A stretch of DNA of 64,000 bases from Xestospongia muta (taxonomy: Eukaryota; Porifera; Demospongiae; Haplosclerida; Petrosiidae). The DNA is taken from assembly GCA_963693285.1 (NCBI GenBank), contig OY848930.1, forward strand, positions 4,588,001-4,652,000, in the 5' to 3' direction. Of the stretch, positions 13,843-26,000 are shown piece after piece; the stretch's first letter is position 1, and each line of letters begins with the position of its first letter. The translations under genes and the position numbers were made by a program. The notes under the pieces were generated by a model. It saw only the letters and a program-made list of their open reading frames with translations, had not been told where the DNA came from and made no database searches.

Positions 13843-14928
13843 TACTATAACTTTACTCAACTAATTTAATTTTAAACAACATGTGATCTATCAACTCATA
13901 CTCATGACATTAAGAAATGCAATCATTAGAGCCCTTGCTAAATTTGTATTACCCAGAACCCTTGTATCATTATCTAGAAGGATTACATGTATAATAACAT
14001 ATACCTGTAAATTATTTTTCATAATGGACCTATCTATGTTTTTCATAATGGACCTATCTATAGTAAACAATGTGTATAGATTTGTAACGTATAGTTTACT
14101 ATTGGTAACTTACGTGTAATAGTATACTCTAGTATACTCTAGTATACTTAAATTTCCTGTTGTCTTAGCCAAATATGTTTTCCAAGTTGATTTATCTTTT
14201 GAAATACAAGTGTTTTGTATATATATGTCATGGTATGACCATAGGCTTAAATACAAATCCCTTATTGAATATTCTTCAATTTCTTAAAACATTACTGTAT
14301 AGAAAAATGTGATGACATTAAAGTGACAAGATTTAAAGATAATTATGAATAATGGATAGATGAGCAGATGGACAAACAGATTAAGAGTATATTATATTAT
14401 ATATATGTCACTTCAATACAATTCAAGTTGAAGACATTTACTCTTATCCCTCCCTATAAAGGGCTACTAGGGTGGGGGAGTGTCTTTAGTATTTGGCTAG
14501 TAATAAGAATGTACATTTTATATTGGAGTTGTTCATTGAGATATCAATAGCTGCTAATCTGACTAATAGATTATCATTACATGCAAATATACATGTACAT
14601 ATATGTTGTATAATATGACATTAAACTCTAACTAAATGAAGATACAATTCCTATGTATACTGCAGTATATATATATATATATATAATACTTCAGTGCTTC
14701 GTATAGGATCTCTGGTTTACAACTTTCCTAAATAGCTAGTGCTAAAGTTTTTGATAAAATTTGTAGACAGTTTTGAATGGTACAAACTATTTCTCTCTAG
14801 CTCATTCCTTGATTTATAACAGTGAGTTAGTGTCCATTCTCAACTTGAACAGAGAATATATGCACTAACTATTATAGATATAAATAATACTGTTATATAC
14901 TATTAATATGGCTAGTTCATTGTACTGC

Positions 14929-14962
<34 letters not shown>

Positions 14963-17900
14963 GTTATAATATGGCACAATGTTATATAATATACTTTTAA
15001 TATAATTTCATATAGACCATTATGGAATATCTCTCATTACAAAAAAAATGTTAATTTACTATATACACTAGCACAAATAAAGATCTTTATGTCAACTTTT
15101 ACAGACTTCATAAGCTGTGAATGTAGTAGTCAGATAGTTGCCATAGTTACCACTACACGAATGTTTACATAAGCTTATAAATTTAATAATAATGCTTTAA
15201 TGAATTGTATCTGTAGAGAGAGATAGTGTCTAAACTATGTTAACCTGTTTTATTGACAATTTATGATTACCATGATCTGCTAATATTCAAATCTGGTTAT
15301 AATTTATAATCAAATTCTCCAGCTGGCTTCATTTATGTTGTAATTTATTGATAATCAATTCTTATTTATTTGCAAACCATTTCACAATGTACTATGTGGG
15401 CTCTGTTGACTAATGTCTTCCTCTGACTTTTGACCCCTGCTTCTCATCCTTGCCATTTTCAGTAACTGTAGGAGTATCCTGAATCTGTATGGTTGCAGCT
15501 GTCATTACATCAAATTCTATAATCCATTGACGTGCATATCAGCAACTATACAGCTGCTATCTTGGCATGTAAACTGCTTTCCAAATTGTTTTTCCTTTGA
15601 CCTTTGAACTCTTGCCTGCCTGTAGTGATGATGTAAGCTGTCTGTGATCACCCAGCTGTTTTATTATCATATTTATTTTGGATTTATAACACCTTCTTAA
15701 ATGTAACTAACTGGTCTAACATTGTCATGTACTAATAACTTTTTCTTCCTTTAACCGCCTACTCTTAATTAATTATGATAATTACGCTAGTAAGCTGAAT
15801 GTGATATGTGTTAAGCAATTGTTACAATCAGTACCAGCAGCTACTGTATGCAGGTTAATTCGAAAGCCACATATAAATTATGAAAGTAGACTATATGGTG
15901 CCATGTTTCCCAAACGATCTTAGACTGTCTGGCACACGATGTTATAAATAGCATCCTGACAAATGATAATAGACACTAATTAAAGTACAGCTGATTAGGT
16001 AGACAACACTAGTGTTAGAGTAAGTGCTGGTTAGTTCTGGTAGAGGCAATGATTCCTATATTGGTTGTAAACAGAATCCTCTATTGTGTTTGTTAATCAG
16101 ATATGGCTCATTACATAAATGTTTATTGTAATTTAATATAAGATAATTTTTTATTAAGGAAGAGATAACATTCAACTTCCTGGAATAATTGAATAACTAT
16201 AATATATATCAATAAAGGAAGTGATACGTATGACTTCATTATTTGTCATTATGACAATTGAATGTCATATTGCATAATATGACGTCACGAGTATGATGTC
16301 ACGAATCCTTATAACAGTCAAGCTGTGAATATAATTAAAGTTGGTGTTACTGACGCCTATATAATTAATTATGTCCATATATGTAAAATTCATTAATTAA
16401 AACTGTAGTCACCATTTCTCTAATGAGTTGACAGCTTAGATAACCTCTGTCCTTAACGGATGTATTCTAATAACTCGAACTGAACTCTGTGGCATTACAA
16501 TAGCTAGAAAGAATAGTTTTTTAATAGGTCAAGTGAGGTGAACTTTATCCTTTAGCACAAACAATTATCTCTAACAATTTGCATAGTCTTATTATGAAAA
16601 AATACAGCTGTTTGACATTATTATGAAAAAACGTTTGTATAACCTTATATAACATGGATTTCCCCTTTTTTGCAGCTGTCAAGAAATTTCCTCGCAAATC
16701 TAAAGATCATGGTGACACAGGGAAGTCAGGTGACTTGGGAAAACGTGATCGTGGAATAAAGTCTGAAAAAAGTTCTAAAAAAGGGATAGGCTCCTCTTCT
16801 TTGCAACAAAATGGTAAACACAATAGCTTATCTCCGCCTACTGTTGTTAGGACAACCAACAACTCGGACAGCAGCATCAGAGAACCTAAAAATGAAAATG
16901 ACACTGATTTTGATTATGAAAATGATTTTGATCAATTTAAGTTCATAGCTTCTCCAGACATGTCCATTTATTCCGGCGTACTAGATGCAACCATGCCAAA
17001 ATTATTCTCCGGAGACAGTTTAGAGAACATTCATGAAAAAAGCTCAATACTAACTCCAGGATCAACTTCTGAAGAAAGTTCTGACAAGAAATCTCCTCAA
17101 GTACTCGTTTCAAGTCCTCCTCTGTCATCTGAGAAATCATCAAATAAAGAATTGCCTAATAAAGTTGTTAAGCAACCAAGTCCACTTGTAACTGTACAGG
17201 TCCCTCCTCCTTCACTTGCTGCCCCGCCCTCAAGTAATAGTTTGAACAATATCGCTAATCATGATAAACTGGAAGTCCCAATTATAGTATCCAACAACAG
17301 TAATGGGTGTGGCATTCCAGAATCTCAGACTCAGACTCAGACTCAGACTGGGACTGGGACTAAAGTTGATGCTAGTAACGTTCGTAAAAGAACTATACCT
17401 AAAGTGAATTGGGGTGAAATGTTACTTAAAAAACAACGCTTAGAGGACGCTCTTAATCATATCACAGCTCGCCAAGCACAAGTACAAGCAAATTTGCAAA
17501 GACTGGCTGTTTCAGTTGCCTCTAATAACCAACCATGTCTAGATTCTGTAGTTCAATTATCTCTTCCACCTGCTATATTGCCATCGTCAGCGATGAATTA
17601 TTCACAATTAAATAATGCCACCAATGCTAATAATATGGTGATGATGCAAGACCACACTCCTTATGCCACACCTCATGAAACACCACATGGTACTCCTGTA
17701 AACTCACCACTACCCTCGCCACACAGACCACACCCCCTTCCTCCACCCCTTCATTATCAACCATTATCTCAACCTCCAACACCACACCTCTCCGTTCAAA
17801 ACATAAGCCAACCTAGTACACCATTAAACGGAAGTCGACCAACGAGTCCAACAGGTTATAGAACTGTAACCACACCCACTAGTACTTCACACTTTTTCTT

Positions 17901-19414
17901 CCAAAATCCTTCCCAAATACCATTAGTATACCATAATCCTCAAGTCCCTTTTCCTTCAATGATGCCATCTACAGTACGACTTCCATCTTCTGTAAATATT
18001 CCTATACATTCTGTTGGTGGGCAGAATCCTTTTGGTAGAATGTCTTTTAGTGGAGGAAGTGTTTCGTCAAGTATCTCCATGCCAAACTCATCTGTAACCA
18101 GTCCTGTTGGAGTAAGTGTTAATGGTTGCTACAATGTATATTCTAGGTCATTGTGGTAAGTAGTAGTCTAGAGCTTACTAATGGTAGCTATCCTAGGTCA
18201 CTGTGGTAAGTACTGATGTTCACTAGTCTAGAGCTTACTAATGGTAGCTATCCTAGGTCACTGTGGTAAGTACTGATGTTCACTAGTTTAGAGCTTACTA
18301 ATGGTAGTTATCCTAGTCACTGTGGTAAGTACTGATGTTTACTAGTCTAGAGCTTACTAATGGTAGCTATCCTAGGTCACTGTGGTAAGTACTGATGTTC
18401 ACTAGTCTAGAGCTTACTAATGGTAGCTATCCTAGGTCACTGTGGTAAGTACTGATGTTCACTAGTTTAGAGCTTACTAATGGTAGCTATCCTAGTCACT
18501 GTGGTAAGTACTGATGTTCACTAGTCTAGAGCTTACTAATGGTAGCTATCCTAGGTCACTGTGGTAAGTACTGATGTTCACTAGTTCAGAGCTTACTAAT
18601 GGTAGCTATCCTAGGTCACTGTGGTAAGTACTGATGTTCACTAGTTTAGAGCTTACTAATGGTAGCTATCCTAGTCACTGTGGTAAGTACTGATGTTCAC
18701 TAGTCTAGAGCTTACTAATGGTAGCTATCCTAGGTCACTGTGGTAAGTACTGATGTTCACTAGTCTAGAGCTTACTAATGGTAGCTATCCTAGGTCACTG
18801 TGGTAGGTACTGATGTTCACCAATCTAGAACTTACTAAGATTACTTACTACTAAATATTATTAAATCCTTTTATCATACAGGAAAGTGAACAGCTGTTAC
18901 CCTCACCGTCCTTTACCCACGACAGTGATGGTAAATTAACAGTTGAAATACCAGAAGGAACAAAAACAGAATCAGAACTTGAAATAATAAACATGAATTC
19001 TTGTGACCCTATTAGTGTTCCCACGTCAGCTTGTCCGAGTCCTATTATGAAACCATCTCGATCTTTAGGTACCAAATAATGTATACATGAATGACTATAT
19101 TGATGGATGGATGGATGGATAGATGGATGGATGGATGGATGGATGAGATGGATGGATGGACAAATGAACCGTGAGTGGATTCATTGAATTATTTTAACTT
19201 TATGGCTTTTTACAGTGTTATAATATTACAATAAACAGCAGCTGTAATATCAGCTACTAGCACTAAAACTGGCAAAACAAGTTAACTGTTTTTATTGTAG
19301 CTATAGACTTGTTTATATATCGACTTACTATTAAACTTATTGTTTCTAATACGCCTACTGTACTTAGACTGTGTTGGGTATTGAATTATGTAGAGTGATA
19401 GCGTTATGTGCCAC

Positions 19415-19469
<55 letters not shown>

Positions 19470-19958
19470 GCTGCTGATGCTCCTGAGGCTGAAGTTGAAG
19501 AAGTGTTAGATTCATTAAGATTGAGAATTAGACACTTGTTCAAGTGGGCCAAATCAGAGGTGAGGTAAAAAGAGAACAGCTGCTTAGCGAACTTGCTTTC
19601 TCGTAATGAGAATACATTAATCATTACAACTAATTTGGAAGCAGCTGTTATTATAGTGAAATTTTGCAATAAGAACGATCGATTGAGACAATGCACAGCT
19701 GCACTCTTAATTAAGATATTTAAATTATATCTGATGTAATCAGTAGAGTGGTCACAACATGTGACATGTTATTGTTGTGTCTGTGGTTTAGGTAGAAGAT
19801 TTTGATGACTTGTCTCCACTTGATCAAAAGGCTCTCTTGAGAAGAACTGTACCAGAACTTGTAATGCTAGGATTTGCTAGAGCATCTATAGCTTATGATG
19901 GTAAGTAGAGAAAGGGAGGGAGAGGGAGAGGGAGAGAGGAAGAGGGGGGAGAGAGGGG

Positions 19959-20011
<53 letters not shown>

Positions 20012-21746
20012 ATTACACGACTGGAATTCTATACAACCATGCACCCCACCAACAGTTATTTTGAAATAATAACTGTTTTGTCTCCAAACTATTATAATCA
20101 CATTATAGAACAGCTGGTCTTGATCACATACCATAGTGTAATATATCACAGACATACCAAAGATAAGTGTTCTCACTTCAAAAATGAGAAGGTATCAAGT
20201 TCAATCATAGCAATTATATTTTGGTTGTCTGATGGAGTATACTAGTGTACTACATGTTATATAATATTATGTAACACATGGCTTTGGTTACATAACAAAT
20301 AGCCATTCAAGTTCAAAAAGACTCATTACATTAGTTTTGAACAAAACCATAATCCTAACTCCCTACTCTAAAACATTGACAACAAAAATGTTACACATCA
20401 TATCTCAACGTTATAATTGAGTTTTCAGTATATGATAATTATCGACCATACAGTCCATATGTAGCCCATAGCCATCTGTTGTTATTATAACAATTGTGTA
20501 CAATATATAGTATGTGCAAATAACAATACCTGGTCTTATCCCCAGACTGCCACAGGCTAGTCAGATAAATCTTGTCAAAGCACAAAAAAGAAATTTACTA
20601 TTATGTATTAGCGCCAAAAATAACTAGTCTTTGTATGTCGGCCTTTTGTTATGCAGATTTTGTGGTTAGCAATAACAATTGGTAAACACAGTACTACTTT
20701 TGTACAGGTTTTGTGCTTAGTAATAATAATACTGGTTAATTAGTAATTAATTATCTTCTATTAACTGGTTAATAGAAGATATGGCCTGAGCCTCAATGCT
20801 GTTTTAGAATACCTAGGTACTGGAATGAGTCTTGTGTCAGGAGAATGGACATGAGACTTTAAATAAGTTGTATAACATTTCTATTAGATTACTATGAAGC
20901 GTGACTTACTAACAATGATAACTAGATTATCGAGAAATGAGTATTTGCTATACAATTACAGTCTGTACAAGACCACATGTGCTAACATGTCTATCAGTGA
21001 GGTCCAGCTGGTGTTAATACATTATTATATAATGTTTGGTTTGGTAAGGACATAACCACTAATTGAGTTAATTAAGATAATATTGTAAGAATTCAGAACT
21101 ATATACTATCTTGTTTACGGTATCGAGTATTGAAACCTAAAAAATGTTTTTTCTCGTTGCCAAGTTTTACTTTGAGGTCTGCTAAAAATGATAATACTTA
21201 AAAATCTGTAAATCTAGTTTAAGAGAAACACATGGAAACATCAATTATTACAAGAAAACATGATGTTGCTATGGTGATGAAATGCTATCTATTTACCCTG
21301 ACCATTGACAATTATTCTTTCCTGCTGTAAGATAGGAAAATCAATTTAATATTTCTATTACTGTTGTCATTAACTATATTGTGCTGAGTGTAAGTATGTA
21401 ATTATATTCATGTATCAAAGTCCACCCAATGGGATAGCAGAGACAATGTTTATATTACTATAGTCACCTCAATAACAAGTAATCCTGTACAATCTTTGCA
21501 TATAAAGTATAAAAGATAGTTAATTCTAATGAAATAAAGTTTATCATTGTATTAATTTGATATTATAATGTCAGATTTAAAATTTGTATGCATACTTGAA
21601 TAATATTATTCATTGATTAATCATTGATGATGTGTTTATTGTACTTTAGACTATTGTGAATTTTGTGTTTACACTGTATCAGTTGAGTCATGTGGTAGTC
21701 ATCTGAATAATTACTAAAGCTGTTGTAATTGAAGAGGCATGATTAA

Positions 21747-21818
<72 letters not shown>

Positions 21819-22451
21819 TACATACACTCTCTCTCTCTTTCTCTCTCTAGGAATGCTTCTTTTAGGATCAACTGGTAAAGTTATGAGAACAACTAATAAA
21901 AACTCAGGTGTAGCTACTGTTGCCATGGTAACACTTACAAAGCTTGTGGTACCTCTAAAAGTTCTCAATATGGATGATCAAGAGTTAAGTTTAATGAAAG
22001 AAATAGTCCTTTTTAATCCAGGTAATGTGGTGATTGGTGCGTGGGTGGATAGATGAATAAACAGTTAATGGATTCATGAGATAAGTAGGATGGATGAATA
22101 AACAGTTAATGGGATGCATGAGATAAGTAAATGAACTAATAGTTGATTTGATCTTATCCTTCGATAGAATCCAATTGTTTATGTAACAGAGAAACAGTTC
22201 GACAATATCGTAGAAGGAAGCATATAGAGCTAATGGAATATTCAGAGAGGAACGAGCCTGGTCGTTTTGGAGAGCTTCTGTGTTTACTGACGCCATTGTA
22301 TGAAGTGAGTATGGAGGTCACAGAACAGCTACGATTGGAACAATTTGTCCACGAGGGTGAAGCACGTATTGATGCACTCCTTCTTATGTCGATGATTAAT
22401 CAAGGAGATGGGGCCCCAGAGGAACCAATAGAAGATGTGGGAGAAACTTGA
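13267..22451 (+). CDS. Divergent nuclear receptor with long hinge
   Basis: Transcription factor of the nuclear receptor family. Seven coding exons: 13267-13624, 16676-18111, 18882-19068, 19471-19559, 19792-19900, 21851-22021, 22168-22451. All junctions keep frame and give 877 aa. The DNA-binding domain (about 43-118) has P-box CEACKCFF; finger 1 has 18 residues between cysteine pairs (usually 13) and finger 2 has 12 (usually 9). Residues 120-660 are a Ser/Pro/Asn-rich hinge with a TQTQTQTGTGTK run and a coiled-coil-like segment near 361-405. The ligand-binding domain (661-877) holds FDDLSPLDQKALLRR and MKEIVLFNPES. Ala721 stands where RXR and HNF4 have the ligand-contacting arginine, and the AF-2 position (851-860, ALLLMSM) lacks glutamate, so ligand-independent action is likely (inference). 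An acceptor at 13262-13263 implies an upstream 5' UTR exon. The exon 3 donor (GTACCA) is weak. Alternative assignment outside this superfamily is very unlikely. Confidence 0.92.
13796..13842. repeat. (CA)n microsatellite in receptor intron 1
   Basis: CA dinucleotide run about 170 bp downstream of the exon 1 donor. It follows a short stretch of CATCCATTCAT tetranucleotide-like sequence at 13690-13760. Confidence 0.9.
15424..15436 (-). promoter_or_regulatory. DR1-type receptor site in intron 1
   Basis: On the minus strand the sequence reads GGGTCAAAAGTCA, two half-sites in direct repeat with one-base spacing, the arrangement bound by RXR, HNF4 and relatives. It is inside the first intron of the plus-strand receptor and 174 bp from a second, better DR1. 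Confidence 0.45.
15598..15610 (-). promoter_or_regulatory. Consensus DR1 receptor site in intron 1
   Basis: The minus strand reads AGTTCAAAGGTCA, a textbook DR1 (AGTTCA, one A, AGGTCA) of the HNF4/RXR/PPAR type. Given that both neighbouring genes encode receptors of this grade, auto- or cross-regulation is a reasonable inference. Confidence 0.55.
16280..16287. promoter_or_regulatory. Palindromic CRE in receptor intron 1
   Basis: TGACGTCA, a full CREB/ATF site, is followed within 15 bp by a TGATGTCA variant. A matching full site lies at 4490-4497 between the two receptor genes. Function not shown. Confidence 0.35.
16526..16541 (+). promoter_or_regulatory. DR4-type receptor site before exon 2
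   Basis: AGGTCA, four bases (AGTG), then AGGTGA, 134 bp upstream of exon 2. DR4 is the spacing used by several RXR heterodimers; here it is only a sequence match. Confidence 0.35.
18148..18840. repeat. 60-bp minisatellite in receptor intron 2
   Basis: About 12 units of 59-60 bp between exons 2 and 3. Most units contain AGGTCA, a GTAAGT donor-like string, and CTTACTAAT followed by CCTAG. Every third unit has lost one G (CCTAGTCAC), so there is a higher-order repeat of about 179 bp; nine units keep AGGTCA. The array fills almost the whole intron. Confidence 0.95.
19100..19160. repeat. (GATG)n tetranucleotide repeat in intron 3
   Basis: Short GATGGATG run soon after the exon 3 donor of the plus-strand receptor. 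Confidence 0.9.
19418..19470. repeat. (CT)n tract forming exon 4 acceptor
   Basis: A pure CT microsatellite ends directly in the AG used for exon 4 of the plus-strand receptor, so the polypyrimidine tract of this splice site is itself a length-unstable repeat. Confidence 0.9.
19908..20010. repeat. GA-rich tract just after exon 5 donor
   Basis: Purine tract of GGGAGA blocks and (GA)n beginning a few bases after the exon 5 donor. It is complementary to the CT tracts at the acceptors of exons 4 and 6. Confidence 0.92.
21745..21850. repeat. CT-CA-CT composite tract forming exon 6 acceptor
   Basis: A (CT)n run, a (CA)n run, CATA repeats and a second CT-rich run end in the AG of exon 6 of the plus-strand receptor. 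Confidence 0.9.
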
Positions 22452-22549
22452 TGTTTTTATATTTTTCTATATTTTCAAAAGTGGTCTTTGGAACTCTTCG
22501 TTTTGTTTCTCTCTCTCCACTCTCCCTCTCTCTCTTTCAATACTGTGGT

Positions 22550-22573
22550 AATAAAGCTAGTCTGGTCAATAAA
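22550..22573 (+). terminator. Poly(A) signals of the plus-strand receptor
   Basis: Two AATAAA hexamers, at 22550-22555 and 22568-22573, about 100 bases after the stop codon, mark the likely 3' end of the transcript. Confidence 0.7.
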
Positions 22574-22826
22574 AACAGCTGATGTTGCCTTGAATGTTTT
22601 TTGCTTGTAATTTGTCAAGTCCTTTTATTTCAAAGTTTGTCAGTTCTAAAGTGCTACTGTATATGTTATGTTTTGTAATTCTATTATTGTATTATACTTT
22701 ATATTTTACTAACATTTTTCTATTTGTTAGTTTCTTTTAGTGTAATAGAATGTTTTTTGATCCTTATAAATATTTCTGATTTGACTTCTTTATGATAATT
22801 ATTGAAAGTCTACTCAAAAGAACTTT

Positions 22827-23015
22827 TTGGGTGCTTCTTGGTGTAACTTGACTGATGATGTAACAACATGTCCTATGATGACATCACATATGTTATAGAA
22901 TTAATAATGTTAGGTTTGGTTTAGAGTTTAGGTGATGTCATCGTATATGTTTACATCGCTATGTGTCATTTTATTATGATGTCATCATAGTCAAGTTACA
23001 CCAAGAACCACCCAA
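22827..23015. mobile_element. Foldback/MITE-like element, 189 bp
   Basis: The left arm TTGGGTGCTTCTTGGTGTAA continues as CTTGACT; the right end is its near-perfect inverted complement. Arms are about 28 bp and possible CTTT target duplications flank the element. It has no coding capacity, so it would be non-autonomous. Confidence 0.65.
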
Positions 23016-26000
23016 CTTTTCATTTTCTAGAACTGAAGGAGCTACAGCAAGACCATTATACACACCATTTGTGCCCACAAACAATACCGAGGATTAATCA
23101 CTGAGATGACGACCTTCATTGGCCATAAATTATTATCAATGAATTACCAAACAAACGAACAAAATATGCAGCTGCAAAATTATACAATTTCTTCAACTGC
23201 CCTATTCTGTAACTTCCACATCATGGAAGCATGAATAGAAATAGATGTTCTAATAAAATAAAACAATCACGACCTTGTGACCTTAAATGTTTTTACAAAC
23301 AAACAATCAATGAACAGTATGTGGTACAAAAGGTCCATATATGTGGTTATGAATTTAGAATCAAGTATGACTTACATTATACACGTACAAATTTCGCCCC
23401 ATGAAAAGAATTAGTGGCTAATTAAGTACATCCTTTGAACTTACTCAAAGAGGATCTGTTTGTCCGACTATACAAATATGATGTTAATACCTGACCAGGT
23501 AAATAATTCATACACCTTTGAACTCTACCAGAGATAACTTAAAATAACAGTTAATAGTCCTTTACTAACAACAGAGACAGGCTTTTAGCTTATTAGACTG
23601 TACACAGCTGCTGTTCTATATAGTATATCGGTATGATACTGTAAATGGTCACAATGAGTGTGGGAATAGTTTGTCTTAATACTTGGACAAGAACTTCCCA
23701 TCATACGAAAGAAAGGAATCTTCTAAGGACTCATTCATCTACACACACACACACACACACATACATTCAAAGATGAGACTATGAGCTTATGAAGTATGCA
23801 TTACAAGCTTCAGATTGAGCTATGAACTTTTTAACATCCATTATTGTTGTACTTTGTACTTCAAACCATTATGTAGTGAGATTTGATGAAGGCCTGTTTG
23901 ACTAAAACCTTCTCTTTTACTTCCTTACATCCTACATCATAATCAACATTACTTATAACATAACTAATATAAAATTTGGTAGTGTCAATAAGAGAAGTGT
24001 GTTAACTTTAGAAGACCACTACAGTCTCACAAAGAAGAAAGACCACTTACCATAACAACCCCTCTATTTAAATTAACATAACAAATACTATAACCATAAA
24101 GTACATGTACATTTTGATTTATTATTATTTCTTTCTTACATTATCTATTCCTGGTAAAACTTAAAAACGACCACAATAACCCTTTGTAATCAAAAACTCC
24201 CACGCCCATATGGACATAGTAATACTATCCTTCAATGTGTCGGTACACTCAGCAAAAACATGTTTATCAAGTTCTAAAAACAAGTACAACCTTTATGCAT
24301 AACTTATTGCACCACCTGCTATGCACGTGTACATCTAACCCATTTGGTGCGTGCAACAATGATAAATGATCTAATAACATGTCTTCATTAGTGCATTCAT
24401 ACTGAAGGACAAAGAGCGGGTCAACCTGGAAGTGTACTGTTCTGTACCTTTAAGCATACAGTATGGTGAATGACATAATATTTGGGAATGTTCATTATAA
24501 GGTGACAAAGCGCAGATCTATTGTTGTATGTACCTTCAATCCATTGAGAGTGGTAGGATAATTGTAAATGATGTAGTTTGAGGTTATTTTAGTATTTCTA
24601 TAATGAAATGTCAAAGCGCAGGTCCACCTTTACATACAAGTCATTTTAAGTCCCTTTACAATACATTACTATCTGTGTACTAAATCTTGAAAGCTGTGGC
24701 GTTGTTATGGTAAATGATGTAATATTGGTTATGTTAATGTAATGATAAACAGCTGTAGGTTGACCGATCCATACCAATATTAGATTATTTAATACTTCCA
24801 AACCAGAAGAGTACTCTTTCAATGGTATAGAAGACTACAAAGTCAATTGACCAGTCTGGATCCGATCTATTTTATTCTATTATTGTCTGTTATATTGTAC
24901 TGCCTTTCATGAGACAGAGAGTACATTCATAATGGAGTGACTAACACAAGTCACTCCTCTCTACATGTAGCACATTTAGTGATGTACATATCCATGTACA
25001 TGTACACAATGTAATATGCTCTTTATACCTTAAAAGTTAAACACAGAGGTTTGATAGATATGAACACACAGTGTGATGATCAAATGTTCACAATGAACTA
25101 GTCAGTTATTGTAATAGAATAGTTTCATTGGAACATTGATCTAAACCCACTAATAATAAGGTTAACACACATATTAGTATGTTGTAAAAAAATAATTTGT
25201 TAAAATTGTTAAAAACCTATTATATTGATATCAGATACATATGAGACTAATGGATTTTCCCACTTAGTGATAACTCATGTATCCTTGAACCACCTGCTTA
25301 ATGTCGACCTGACCTGAACACACCCACTGTGTCATTGTGTCTCCTGTGTGAGCGCATTGATGACAAATAACCATATTCATACTGAGGGGGTTGAACTGTA
25401 TTTACATTGTACTTCTTTTTATCTTTAGAATACAGGTACATGTACTCTGTGGACAATACATCCATTTTATATCTTAAAAGCTAAACAATATTGTGATGAT
25501 CTAATGATAGTATGTTTATTATAAAGCAGACATTGTACCTGATGATCTAAACATCCACCCAATAATACTAGCAGTAAGGAATTTTAATAAAAATGAAGAG
25601 TCGACTTGACCCAATGATCTAAACTTCCACCTAATAATACTAGCAGTAGGGAATTTGATCTAAACATCCACTCAGTAATACTAGCAGTAGTATTATTTGA
25701 TAAAAATGAAGAGTCGACTTGACCCAATGATCTAAACTTCCATCCAATAATACTAACACTAATATAATATACGTATAATATATAATTTGTCATATATAAT
25801 TAATCTGTCATATACATCCATATAAAAACTCCATTAGTATATGTGCTAAATACATCAGAATACAATAAATGTTTGCTAAATATTGCTCACAAAAGTACTT
25901 ACTTCAGCTGATATAGAGGAATCTTGACTAGATTTGAGTGAAGGAAAGTATGTCACACTAACAAATATAACAGACAGAGAGAGACAGATTTTGTGTTAAC

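Noticed and set aside
18112..18159. Receptor exon 2 continuing to the stop at 18159
   Set aside because: A GTAAGT donor at 18112 joins in frame to 18882, after which the full ligand-binding domain follows; the read-through frame enters the minisatellite.
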